This document shows positions 46,946-58,010 of a stretch of DNA of 64,000 bases, piece by piece. The notes beneath the pieces are model-generated. The model did no database searches. It worked only from the letters and a program-made list of their open reading frames with translations, and was not told the origin of the DNA. The position numbers and the translations under genes were made by a program. This DNA is from Ariolimax columbianus (Eukaryota > Mollusca > Gastropoda > Stylommatophora > Arionidae), in contig JAVGWX010000003.1 in NCBI GenBank assembly GCA_036924085.1, positions 127,330,974-127,394,973 of the forward strand, read 5' to 3'. The first letter of the stretch is position 1; every line of letters starts with the position of its first letter.

Positions 46946-48270
46946 ACGGGGTATTTATCTCATCATACACTTAGAGCCTCGCATTCACACTCAAATGTGC
47001 TAATGGTGGAACACTCTTTAAGCAATATGACACAGAGAACTGATCACATGCAAGAGAAGATTTGTCTCCGCACGACTTGATCCAGGACCACTGCATTGGT
47101 GCGTGTTAGACGAATGGCGGCCCTTCTACGATCAAAGGTAGTTGTTTCGGACAAAGTGGCTCGATGAGAATTCTAAGAAATCCTAGGGATTGCTTTCCCA
47201 GTGTCTCGGACAAAAATAGCTCATTAAGGATTATGTGTAATCCTCGGTACTGCGATCCCAAAAGGCACTTGAGTACAGAAAGAGAGATGCATCACATAAG
47301 TCCTCAGTGAACGAAACTGTTCGATACAGGTGTAACACGTACACCAAAGGGGCATGTCTCAAACACTTGAGAACTACAAACAGTTGTAAGTGACACATAG
47401 CACATTGTTAACCCATGTTTGTACGTTTGACAGCTTAAAGCGGTCAACCCTGAGGACTGCAGATCATCACCAACGTAGACGACCCGGAAGACGAAGGAGA
47501 CAACGACTGAGATTGTTAACCAATGATTTGTAATACGATTGAATAAAATTGTTAGGGTTTATGTTATTTCAAATATGAGACTAAAAATCTGGGTACAATA
47601 ATTTCGGAAGTACGATCAAACTCTAGTGCTTGAATCATCTAAGTTAGTTTAAGATATATTCTTATTTCGTTTAGTAGTTCTTTTCGTTTTTCTTGATATC
47701 GTCAAACAATTATCCATGCAAATAAATTATATTATTTTGGATAATGGTTAACGATAGTTTTAGTGTTTTCTGTGATTGAAGTCGTGTCGTTGTGTAGTAT
47801 ATGTTGTAAATCAATGAACTTTGAAGATAACTACTCAGAAGAGCCTACCCTGTGACAACCATATCAAGACACAACGTCAGGATACAACATCAAGATACAA
47901 CATCACAATACAACATAATTTCACGACATTATCGTAGATCACGAAATATTAACATTAACAACAGTCCAGCTTTATTCCGAGTTCACAGAGCAAACCATAT
48001 CTAAAACAGTGTTTTTCTTCAAGACTGCAGTGAGACATCGATGAAAGGACAGTAACCGAATCAGATCAATGGAATCCTCATTAATATCGCCTCCTTTGAC
48101 TTCTATCAGAGATGATAAATTACTTATGTAATCTCAGTGTTCTGAACAGTTGCACATTATTGAACATTACACACCGACAGGAAAAACATTTCCAATCTGT
48201 TTCAATCTGCTAGCAGAATCGATTTCATTCTTGTCAAGAGATTAAGAATAATTTAATTTTTTTATTTTAC
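46945..48270. other. Unassigned intron 3 sequence
   Basis: A diverged duplication of about 60 bp is visible at 47150-47265 (tttcggacaaagtggctcga against tctcggacaaaaatagctca). No exon recognised. Confidence 0.4.
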
Positions 48271-48274
48271 TGTG

Positions 48275-48410
48275 TTTGCCTCACTAGTCTCCGTTGGCGG
48301 AAGAGTACCTTTTCCACCCCAGACCGTTGTCAATTTAGGCGATATTAAGACGCATAAACCAGTGCTTGGATGCGTGTGTGAATCTGTGTGTACCTAACCT
48401 GGTGTTTCCG
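48275..48410 (+). mobile_element. Short interspersed repeat family R2, copy 5
   Basis: Plus-strand order: gtttgcctcactagtctccg, ttggcggaagagtacctttt, ccaccccagaccgttgtcaa, ggcgatattaagacgcataa, accagtgcttggatgcgtgt. Same order as 29735-29900 and reverse of 42840-42990. Confidence 0.68.
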
Positions 48411-48631
48411 TTATGTTCCTCCCGTTGTTCCTAGCCATTTGATGATCCTCTCGTTGTCTTTCGTAGATATTTGATTGCTATTTTCATTTTCTTCTGTTCC
48501 TTAGTTTACCCTGTCGGCTTTCCGAGGCAAAATAGGCCCAATTGGTTTACTGGGACCATTTTGGGAATGAGCATATTTATTTTCCTTTATTATTGATCCG
48601 GACCCTTTTTATTTTATTTTTTTCTTTCCTG

Positions 48632-48636
<5 letters not shown>

Positions 48637-48698
<62 letters not shown>
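48637..48698. repeat. (TA)n microsatellite
   Basis: About 31 TA units. Confidence 0.97.
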
Positions 48699-48703
<5 letters not shown>

Positions 48704-48899
48704 TTTTGTTTTTACAAATTTTGTTATAATATATTTTTTCCTTTAAATATCAAATAATCGTATATTTACAAAAAACCATTGTGAAGATGCAATGTAGTGA
48801 GATGTACAACGAGGATGAATGAAATGGAATGATTATGACAGATGACAAAATATATGATGAATACATAAGAATTAAGAGTACAATATTGAATAAATAAAT

Positions 48900-49273
48900 G
48901 GGATCAAGACGCTGAGCAGCGTATGAGCTGCAGTGGTCAGTGACTCATAGCTGACTGCTAGCGCCAGGACCAGCGAACCAAAGCTGCCAAGACCCTTCTA
49001 CACCTCCACGCGGTGATCCTGGAAAATAGGCTGCAGCAGGGCAGACTGGCTAAGGAGAAGGGATCGAAGAGGGAATGCTAACCCGGTACTAAAAAAATGC
49101 TTGCTGAAGTCGGATGTGTTGGACCGAAAGGTGCAAATATCGCAGTCAAGCTGTAAACTACGACACAACGCATTCCGTTCTCTGGATTACATTCTGCTAC
49201 TTAAGCCCTTTCAGGGTTTGGTAGCGGGAGATTGAGAACGAACGAAGAGGAAGAAGAAGAAGAAGAAGAAGAA
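48900..49273 (+). mobile_element. GAA-tailed SINE-like element, full plus-strand copy
   Basis: Begins ggatcaagacgctgagcagc, runs through ctccacgcggtgatcctgga, tgaagtcggatgtgttggac and gcattccgttctctggatta, and ends gaacgaacgaagaggaagaa with a GAA tail. The flanks ataaataaatg (before) and ataaattaaatg (after the tail) look like an imperfect target-site duplication. It aligns along its whole length with the reversed copy at 16776-17141. Confidence 0.85.
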
Positions 49274-49274
49274 T

Positions 49275-50905
49275 AGATAAATTAAATGATTTGGGTCTTC
49301 TTTCTGTTGTGAGGCCCATCTAGGTTGACTTCCTTCCGTCTGGTCTTGGTGTTTCAGGTTTTGACTGCTCTCACATATGTTTCCATCGCAGCCATGTTAT
49401 TCCAACTTGTAAGCGATTTTCTGACTTTCGTGGGCCACTTGTAGATACTTCGTTGCACTTGTGCCCTCTAGCTCTCGCAGATAATTAGGTGTTGAATGGA
49501 ATAGAATAGAATAGAATAGAATATCAAATATATAGATACATTGATAATTTAAAAAAATAAATAACTAAAGTTGATGTAATATAAAATAGAGTATAAGTAT
49601 ATATATATATATATAGTGGTGAGGATGCCCACAGAAAGAATATACATATATAAAAATAGTTTAAGATTTCTACCCACCATTTAAATAAAGGCGCTGCTTT
49701 TCTTTTGCGTGTGTAAGTTTAGTTGGAGGTGGGGTGGGAGGGAGTGTTTCTTTTGTATGTGTACGTACACATGCGCGTGTGTGTATGTGTGTGCGTGTAT
49801 GTGTGTGTGTGTGTGTGTGTTTGTTTTCATACAGGTTACTCTATCTTTTTTACTTTCTTTCTCACAACTATCACTCCGTAACTGGCAACTGTAATTAAAA
49901 CACTAACAATTATTTCAACTGCAGCAAAAACAAATGAATGTTTATTTCATAAAAATCATACATATTATAACAATAAACTAGGCTTGTGAATCGCATTCTA
50001 TTGTACATCAACACTCAACTAACTATAACGTCTCTCATGAGTTTCGTGCAAATAGCAGAGGTATTTCTTTTGTACTAAATGAACCCCAGCTACTATCACT
50101 TGATCATTTCTAGCTAATGTTCCATTCACAGTCCTATCTTACTCTCAATTCATACAAAACTATTTAGCTAACTGTCCCCTACCAATCATCTGGTCTTCGC
50201 TCGTCTGATGCCTTCTGTTCTTCCTCTCAGCTTCTGCAACATCTATATATTCTGAGCCTCGTGTCTCGTCTCCAAGTCAGAAAGACGATTTCAGCGATTA
50301 GATAATCTGGTTCTCTTTCTACGCCGTCTAGAAAGGAACTCTGCAACGTCTGCAGCGGTTCTTGCACCTTGGTGGTTCTCCAACTCAGAAATAACGCCCT
50401 TGATTTTAGAGGTTCTCGTGTGACGAGAGTGGTTCTGTTACTGTAGATGTCAGGCCAAGAGTAACACTTTGTTACGACTTGTTGTCGAAAAGTAGCTTCG
50501 TGTTTGAAGTAACACGTCTCCTTCTGACTAGTATGCAGTCAACAGCCGCTCCAGGAACTTTGGAGTCAAATGCATGTGTGACAAAGCTTTTATGGCCGAT
50601 TTACTAGGACAAACACAGTCAAATGCATGTGTGACAAGGCTTTCATGGTTGATTAACCAGGACAAACACACAGTCAAATGTTAACACGTGTTAGGTCGAT
50701 ATCTTCCCTCTCAGTGACTAGAGTCTGCTTCTGTAACTTCTCTGTTCTAACTACTCAGCATCAGCTGATGTTTCTCGCTCTCTGTCCTAGCTTCTCGCTC
50801 TATCCTAGGTACCTACCAATTGTTCGGTAGTCTTCTGTCCTGTGGTCTATCTCGAATACCCTGATCCCCCAGCTTATATATATTATTTTCCCCGTTAAGG
50901 TCCAT
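49275..50905. other. Unassigned intron 3 sequence with microsatellites
   Basis: Short AGAAT repeats lie at 49497-49521, (TA)n at 49598-49616 and (GT)n at 49780-49822. A 55-60-bp tandem pair is present at about 50568-50690 (core caaatgcatgtgtgacaa). No exon recognised. Confidence 0.45.
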
Positions 50906-50911
50906 GAAGTC

Positions 50912-51030
50912 AAACATTGTCTAATTCTGGCGCGTCAACTTTTCATGCAACTGAAGAAAGACTATTCTATCTTGACCTAAAAAATCGTGGGATTTTCCAG
51001 TAGAAACCGTGAGAAAATTCAATTTGGCTG
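50912..51030. repeat. 119-bp direct repeat, left copy
   Basis: Starts aaacattgtctaattctggc and ends gaaaattcaatttggctg. It is matched at the same length by 53852-53970 with three differences by eye. It lies upstream of the LINE A insertion and is followed by an AGT-rich tract. Confidence 0.95.
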
Positions 51031-51413
51031 AAGTAGTAGTAGGAGTAGGAGTAGTAGTAGTAGCAGTAGTAGTAGTAGTAGTAGTCCATGTACACTCATT
51101 TTTACAATGAACGACACACGTATTGACATGCCATTTAACGAAAGGTTTAAAGTACAAAAAAAACGTTTTCGTTCAATAGCATTTCAGAAAAAACTGGAAA
51201 GCTTTCATAAATAATGATATTCTTTATTGCTTGTATTACATTGTACCTTCAGTCAGTTGATAAAAACGCTCCGTGTACATATTACAGCATACGAAGATGT
51301 TGCATATCTACTGCTAAAGCGTGTCACGCTCTACATACACATCACGCGCAAAGTGTGTACGAGACTATTGACACACATGAATAACCCACAATAGCAAGCT
51401 TTCACAAGACACG
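51031..51413. other. Segment between left 119-bp repeat and LINE A homology
   Basis: Begins with an imperfect (AGT)n run (51031-51084), then about 330 bp with no match recognised. Either it belongs to the inserted element (a non-canonical 5' end), or it is older host DNA. Confidence 0.4.
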
Positions 51414-53851
51414 TTTACCAGCTCCACCACAGGCAGAATTCAGACCCAATGCTGCCTGAAGAGCATATGATGGCCAAATTAACAATGAGCGAAATGGAAG
51501 AGGCCATGAGAACATTAAAGAAAAGGAAATCTCCCGGAAAAGACGGGATAACAAACGAAATGCTGATGGGGCTGGGCCAAACAGCGAAAAGGAAACTGCT
51601 ATCGGTCCTGAACCAAAGCTGGAAAAGGGGAATTGTACCACAGGCATGGAAAGACGCAGTACTTGTACCAGTACCAAAAACAGGAAAAGACAAAACAGAT
51701 CCAAATGGATACAGGCCTTTCAGCCTACTGAGCTGTGTCGGCAAGCTGATGGAACGTATGATAAACACCAGACTGATGTGGCATCTGGAAGAACAAAGAA
51801 TACTAATTCCACAGGAAGCCGGATTTAGACAGCACAGATTCACTGAGGACTAGGTCATCCTCATAGCCCAGGAAATAGAAGATGCCTACCAGGCACAGAA
51901 ACAGACAGTAGCGGTGTGGGTGGACCTGGAAAAGGCATTTGACAAAGTCTGGAAAGATGGACTTAGAGTCAAGCTAAGAAGAAGTGATGTTTGTGGGAAA
52001 ATGTACAAGTGGATCAACCACTACCTCAAAAACAGAACGGCCAGAGTCCAAATACAAGGGCAGATGAGCAAAAAGGTGACACTTGAGCAGGGAGTACCCC
52101 AAGGGGGAGTACTGTCACCCACACTCTTCCTGGTGTATATAAACGACATTACAGAGAATTTACCAAGAAGAGACCATAGCTCAATGTTTGCAGACGATCT
52201 GGCTATGTGGACCTCTGAAAAGAATCTCACCATGGCAAGAAATCGGATGCAGCAGGCCCTAACATCGCTGGAAGAGTGGGCGAACTCATGGCTGGTCAAA
52301 ATAAACGAGGAGAAAACCACATGCACAATATTCTCGCTTTCAATCAAACCCCAAAATACCAAATTAAGTTTAAATGGCAAATTCCTGCAGCCAAACGACA
52401 ACCCAAACTATCTGGGAGTCACATTTGATCGGCGCATGAAATGGAAAAGTCAGATCGAGAGAAACCGAATGAGAGCCAGAGAAAGAATGGCAATCATGAG
52501 GAAACTTGCTGGCACAAGCTGGGGAGCAAACGAAAGCATACTAATGGACATGGCATGGACAACAGCAGCAAAGGCGAACTTCGATAAAGTTAGCAAACTT
52601 CAAAACCAAGCCATGAGAGTTATAACAGGAGTCATGAAGTCAACGCCAATTGTAAAACTTGAAATGATTACAAAACTGCAATACATGACCGATAAAAGAG
52701 ACTGCAGAGCCCAGCTGCAGTCAGAGAAACTCCGAAGACTGACTGACCATCCAATGCACCAGAGACTAAACAATTTGGGAAATGGCAAACTAAAGCGGAG
52801 AAACTTTGCAGAAATAGCCAAAGCAAAGATGCACGAAGATCCCATAAACGCACTAACAACACCAAAACCCATCACTATTGTACGAAAACCTACCTGGAGG
52901 CAGGATATATTTCCAGAGGTGGTAGAAAATATACCAGGTATTGCAAACAAAAACTGCCAGACTGAAAAAGAAAGGAGAGATACTACCCTAAGCTTTATAT
53001 CGAAAAACTACCCAAGCATAGACTGGACCCATGCATACACCGACGGTTCTGTAACAAACACTACACAGAACGGAGGGGCAGGAGCATTCCTGAACCTACC
53101 AAATGGCAGGAAAATAACACTGTCATTCGCTACTGGTAAGTACACAAGCAATTTCAGAGCGGAGGCAGAGGCACTGAGGGCGGCAGTGGAAGAAATGGTG
53201 ACACACAAAGAAAATGAAAGCCATATAGTCCTGCTTACAGATGCTCTCGCCGTAGTCACAGCGCTAAAAAGCCAGAAAAACACTGAGCTTAATGACTTAA
53301 GAGCAGCACTCTGCAAACTGTGCCAGCAGTCCGCACCAAAAAGGGTAGTGGTACAGTGGGTCCCATCACACTGCAACATCCAAGGCAACGAGGAGGCAGA
53401 CAGACTGGAAAAAGAAGGTGCAAGACTACCACAAACAGATACTAGTATGACGTACGAAGAGTCAAAACGGCTTATCAAAGCCAGATACATGACCAAATGG
53501 GAAACCGAACATACTGGTTACACCAAAAACGATGCCTATTACCAGTTTAACAGAAGAGAGCAGGTCATTGTCTTCAGACTTCGCACTGGCCACAATAGAC
53601 CGAGGTACCACCTATTCAACAAATTAAAGATGGGTGGTACCGACGAATGCCCGTGCGGTACCGGTAAAATGACAGCTGAACATCTGCTGCAGAACTGCCC
53701 GACATACGAGGATCAGAGAGAGCAGATGTGGCCATCACCAGTGGAACTGCAAGACAAGCTCTATGGCAGTGTCGACAGCCTCAGGATGATCGCCGCTTTT
53801 TTCGAAAAAATAATGGTTACTATCTGACTGCGTACGAAGAAGAAGAAGAAG
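51414..53851 (+). mobile_element. LINE A, 5'-truncated but nearly open RT/RNase H element
   Basis: A non-LTR retrotransposon lacking its endonuclease. One frame (2 mod 3) runs from before 51449 to 53827, interrupted only by TAG at 51851-51853 inside TED-x-VILIAQ, a site where CAG would be expected. Domains: fingers/palm (RKSPGKDGITNEML, WKDAVLVPVPKTGKD, RPFSLLSCVGKLMERM), the second RT block (VWVDLEKAFDKVW, VPQGGVLSPTLFLVYIND) and FADDLAMW near 52187. The thumb is about 15 residues shorter than in LINE B (ILMD joined to AWTTAAK near 52555), suggesting an internal in-frame deletion. RNase H follows (AYTDGSV, AEAEAL, LLTDALAV, WVPSHCNIQGNEEADRLEKE), then a C-x-C...AEHLLQNC motif. It ends tgcgtacgaagaagaagaag. 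RNase H plus this tail suggests the I/Nimb-like group. It sits in intron 3, gene sense. Confidence 0.92.
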
Positions 53852-53970
53852 AAACATTGTCTAATTCTGGCGCGTCAACTTTTCATGCAACTGAAGAAAG
53901 ACTATTCTATCTTGACCTAAAATATCGTTGGATTTTCCAGTAGGAACCGTGAGAAAATTCAATTTGGCTG
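53852..53970. repeat. 119-bp direct repeat, right copy
   Basis: Begins immediately at the end of the LINE A GAA tail. Differs from 50912-51030 at three positions (two in aatatcgttg, one in taggaacc). Confidence 0.95.
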
Positions 53971-54128
53971 GACAGTCTTAAATGAGCACTGTTGAAAAAT
54001 TTCGAACAAAGACTATTCTATGAACTCCATCTCTCAGGCAGGATTTTAAATTTATGTGTGGGGTCCCACGAACGGTTTTTTCGGGGCTTCCCTGACCATG
54101 CCTATTGGGACCCTTGCACCTATGTTAC

Positions 54129-54129
54129 A

Positions 54130-54162
<33 letters not shown>

Positions 54163-54184
54163 CGTGCGTGCGTGCGTGCGTGTG
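54129..54184. repeat. (GT)n/(GC)n microsatellite
   Basis: A TG run that changes to a GTGC run (gtgcgtgcgtgcgtgcgtgt). Confidence 0.95.
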
Positions 54185-54359
54185 CGCATTGCGTACAAAG
54201 AGAGGAAGAGAGAAAAGATGTTCCCATTTTAATGACAATCTAAAATCATGTTTTAAACTGTAGAAAGGAGAAAGCATTGCACGAGGTAGTTTCAACAAGT
54301 CTCCAGAATTATTGGATTATATATAAATACGTTACAATAGAATTATCTACACATTTCCT

Positions 54360-54850
54360 TTAAAGTAGTTCTCTTCGGCAACTACACACTTTTTCCAACG
54401 TGCATGCAGCTACTGGAAACATTCGTGGAACTGATTCTTTGACACATCTCTCAGATGTTTTGTCGCATTGGTGATAGCGTCCTCAGCATCCTTGAATCGC
54501 TGTCCTTTCAGCGCCGATTTCAGACGGAGGAAGAAGAAAAAAATCAGCCGGTGCCAGGTCGGGAGAATATGGAAGATGTTCCAAGGTAATCCCATTGTGC
54601 GTTGCGAGGTGCTGCTTCCCCAATAGGGATCGATCTGCTGGCGCAATGTCATCCAGCATAATCCAACTGTTTGTTATCCATTTTTCTGGTCGTTTTCTTC
54701 TCATTGCATCTCTTAGACGACCGAGGATATCAACGTACATTTCCTTGTTAACCGTTCGGCAGTCAATACCCTGAGAATAAAATAAATTCCAACATAACCT
54801 TTCCTTTGCTCTTGTCCAAACGAAATTTGTGTGTCAGAGGACATGTGAGA
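54360..54850 (-). pseudogene. Mariner-like transposase relic, 3' part
   Basis: The minus strand from about 54830 carries the end of a mariner-family transposase: VNKEMYVDILGRLRDAMRRK, then the degraded second-Asp block (LDDIAPADRSLLGKQ, normally HDNAPAH), GITLEHLPYSPDLAPADFFL with the conserved YSPDLAP-x-DFFLF motif, and, after a frameshift near 54540, RLKSALKGQRFKDAEDA and the tail KNQFHECF and CVVAEENYFKG. The N-terminal half is absent. Frameshifts and loss of the HDN motif make it inactive. Confidence 0.85.
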
Positions 54851-54859
54851 GATTTCCAT

Positions 54860-55330
54860 TCAGATGACTGACGTTTTGTCTGAGGCTTGTGCCATTCAAA
54901 TACACTTGCGATTTCTTCATTGCGGTATCACTATTTGCTTTATTAAGCAATGTTTATGTCTCTGAGGGCGACTTCTCAAGCAAAACACAGAATGGGACAT
55001 TTGCACCTTGTTCAATCAAGGACATTTTCAACTCCTACGATGCAACGAGCACAATACACAAACAAACTTATGTAACTTCTATTCGAGAGTATATGTGAAG
55101 GTCACATCTGTCATGTCCTTTCGTCAAGGTCACTACCAACATCTAAATATATATATATTCTCCATAACATCATCTTCCATTCAAACACTAGTCGACTATT
55201 CCAGGAACTTTTTGAAGCTAGCTCGTATGTAACATGTGTACAGTTTAATCTAGCTCATTATACACATCTGTAACGAACCACACATCTATATAGTAGGCAC
55301 AGCTGCAAGAAATATGCGGGTGCTGATAAT
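54860..55330. other. Unassigned intron 3 sequence
   Basis: Nothing recognised. Confidence 0.35.
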
Positions 55331-55333
55331 ATA

Positions 55334-55395
55334 ACACAGGCATGTGCAACGTACGGCCCGCGGGCCTCAACTGACCCCTAGCTCTGATTCTATCC
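55334..55395 (+). mobile_element. hAT-like terminal sequence (CGGCCCGCGGGCC type)
   Basis: The string caggcatgtgcaacgtacgg followed by cccgcgggcc, and later atccggcccgc, matches the recognisable CAG-x-x-x-TG...TACGGCCCGCGGGCC end shared by many animal hAT elements. The following 55400-56250 may be its decayed body, but I find no transposase block and no matching far end. Confidence 0.5.
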
Positions 55396-55399
55396 GGCC

Positions 55400-56660
55400 C
55401 GCAAAAGCTTTTCCAAATTTCACAGAATCTGCCCCATCAGATACCCACAGACTAAATTTTTTCCTATAATCAAAAAGAAAAATAAAGCTACGGGACCACA
55501 CTCATAAAACTGGGAATTAAATGTATTTCAACAAATTAATAATAATGAGTTCATTTAAATTGTTTCACAAGTCCCACATGTGCACTCGATGTGACCTCAC
55601 TTCAGACGTCTGTGAAGTGTAAACACGTGGACTTGACACTGTAAAGCAAGTTCTGTTCTGTTCCTAAGAGCTTACTTCACCTCACTGCAGTTATTCATAC
55701 CCAAGATGCTCAATTTCTTTCATTAAATGACAAGAGGTGTGGATGCTGCATGTTTCCTGTAGCTCGTTCCGTATACACACTCTTGCTGCGGTATGTCATG
55801 CGCCACAACACTCTCGAACATTTGATTTCAGAGTTCTGCTGTCTATCAATTTACCTTTGTCTGTGTCATTAAAATAGTTCAACATGTCAGCTTTTTTGTT
55901 GCCCTGAACCCTATCATCGCAAGGACAGTACATCCACACCAGCCCCTGCAAATTTGATACCTATACAGCTGCCATTCATCCATGTCTTAGCCAGACCTTC
56001 TGTACCCTACGAAGAAAGAATTGGAGTCCAACACCATGACTGGCCCAGTTAAGGAAATCTCAGATCCTCTTTTGAGAGATGTAGTCACTGCTTCCATCTA
56101 TAATCTTCTTCTTGGGGTTGGTGTTATAAATTACAAACTGCTCAGCAACAACTTCTATCCGAGAAGTCTCAATCAGATATCTCCTTTAGTAGCACCGATC
56201 CATCAGTATGTATGATGCCATCACTGTTTTGGGTGCTATCATTTATCAACTGATTAATCTCGAGCTATGCATTCCCTGATAGAGCTATGTCTGTAGAAGT
56301 GATGCAGAAACCGCAATGAACGGTCATTCAAAACGCTTAAACGCAAATATTTGAGTGCATGCAAGCAGCACTATCACCCACAACTGTCAATATTAAATTT
56401 AGCGTCTTATAAAGATGTAATATGCGAGTTAATTATATTTAATTTAACTGATTTATTGTGGCTCATTGCAATCTATTATATTAGTTTTGTTTGGTGGTAT
56501 ATTAATGGTGTCGACGTTCTAAATTATTAAGATAAAGAGTTAAGTGAACAGGGAGTGTCGTGTTTAAAAATAGAACTGGGCTGAGTATTTCATTTATCGC
56601 ATAAATAAACACCAATATCTTAGAATTTTAAAATGATGTTGTATAGTTATATAGTATGTC
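55400..56660. other. Unassigned intron 3 sequence
   Basis: Possibly the decayed interior of the hAT-like element; no motif supports this directly. Confidence 0.35.
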
Positions 56661-56664
56661 CAGC

Positions 56665-57290
56665 GGAAATATCTTAAATTAAATATCTTGGGTCGATTGT
56701 CAGTGATGAAGGATCAAAATGTGAGGTGTTGGCCAGAATAGCACATACAATAGCGGCGCTTGCACGGCTTAACAAAATCTGGCAAGATAAACGGTTTGCA
56801 CTATGCACAAAAATAAGATTAATGCATACACTGGTCCTGTCAATATTCCTCTATGCCTGTGAGACATGGACAGTTACAGCTGACCTTCAACAAAGGATAC
56901 AGGCCTTGGAGATGAGATGTGTACGAAAACTTTTAAACGTCACGTACAAAGATCGAGTTCCAAATGTGGAAATTCGAGATAGAATTACAACAGCAATAGG
57001 GCCTTTCGAAGACCTATTGGCAACTGTCAAAAGAAGGAAACCCACTTGATACGGTCACATATCGAGATCAAATGGTCTTGCAAACACAATCCTCCACGAA
57101 AGGTGCATGGCAGACGACGAAGAGGCCGGCCCAAAAAGAGATGGGAGGACAACATTAAAGAATGGACCAGTCTCCGACCAGAAGAGTCACAGGCAGCAGC
57201 ATCTGACAGAGAGGGGTGGCGTTGGGTTGTGAGGATGTCTTCATGTGTGCCCCAACGACCTCACCGGTTATGGGATGACCTGACCTGACC
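56665..57290 (+). pseudogene. LINE C-terminal relic
   Basis: The plus strand reads LGSIVSDEGSKCEVLARIAH, then ALARLNKIWQDKRFAL, TLVLSIFLYACETWTVTADL, the thumb block ALEMRCVRKLLNVTYKDRVP, a VKRRK...YGHISRSNGLANTIL block across a stop and frameshift at about 57047, and GRRRRGRPKKRWEDNIKEWT. This is the post-RT tail of an RTE/CR1-type LINE distinct from A and B. It ends with a short tgacctgacctgacctgacc repeat at 57278-57297. Confidence 0.8.
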
Positions 57291-57548
57291 TGACCAGCGG
57301 AAATATTCAAAATTCGCTACCCCGACTGCGCGTTTGATGAAGTTGTACATACCTGCTCTACGTGTCAGCTATTAACATTTTTTCAGTGATGAAGAAGCGA
57401 TCGTAAATATGTTTCTGATAAGCAGAACCATAATAATTGTTGCTCTTGGCAGAGAACATGAGTAGGTACATTTTTCTGTATCAAGTTTCATCATAGCTGC
57501 CTTTGTCGCCCTAAACTAATAATTAGCAACACGATCTCCTTTGTGCAG

Positions 57549-57752
57549 GTATTCTTGGGTCAAAAGTATGGATACCGCCCGATCCCAGCTGAGATTTTGG
57601 CCTCAGAATTTGAACTGCTAAGAGACTGCACTAAATCTAACCCCGAGGAGCTCAAACTGCTGAACACTTGGTACAAGAGAGACGACAACTTCGTGCCTGC
57701 AGTCTATGTTCTCCAGCCAATCAGCTCCATCTACTTAAACTTCAACAACAAG
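57549..57752 (+). CDS. NWD1: NWD1-like gene, exon 4
   Basis: The acceptor is ctcctttgtgcag at 57548 and the donor is AAG|GTGAGC at 57753; 204 nt, phase 0 on both sides, 68 codons (residues 160-227). Joined to exon 3 it gives GPNFI-VFLGQKYGYRPIP, the conserved GxKYGYRP loop, then a glutamate-rich helix (ASEFELLRDC), and LNTWYKRDDNFVPAVYVLQP followed by ISSIYLNFNNK. The W-Y-x-RDDN-x-VP-x-Y-x-LQPIS block is diagnostic for NWD1-type proteins. This is the longest and clearest exon in the window. The frame runs on past the donor into intron sequence, which is not coding. Confidence 0.95.
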
Positions 57753-57759
57753 GTGAGCC

Positions 57760-58008
57760 AATTGAACAATTTGATGATCGTAGCACGTGATGTTCAGGTT
57801 CATGTGGCTTGTTCACTTCATGTGAAGCATAACGACACACGTTATGCTGACCATCTTACAGGAAACTTCTTTCCTAGCACTTGTGTCCATGATGAGTTGC
57901 TAGTCGCATGCACAACTTCCTTCAATCATGTTTGTGACATGCTTGAAAATTTAGAGTAGTTCTATTTTTTTCACAACTTAGGTAATCTGACATGTTTATT
58001 CTACATTT
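57760..58008. other. Start of intron 4
   Basis: Read-through of the exon 4 frame remains open to 57957 but loses family similarity directly after the donor. Confidence 0.5.
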
Positions 58009-58010
58009 CG

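Noticed and set aside
53008..53496. Minus-strand frames of 126-162 codons antisense to LINE A
   Set aside because: Shadows of the RNase H coding frame; the same antisense frame appears in the second copy for the same reason.
57753..57959. Extension of exon 4 coding sequence through the open frame
   Set aside because: Similarity to the NWD1 family stops exactly at AAG|GTGAGC, and exon 5 joins in frame at that point.
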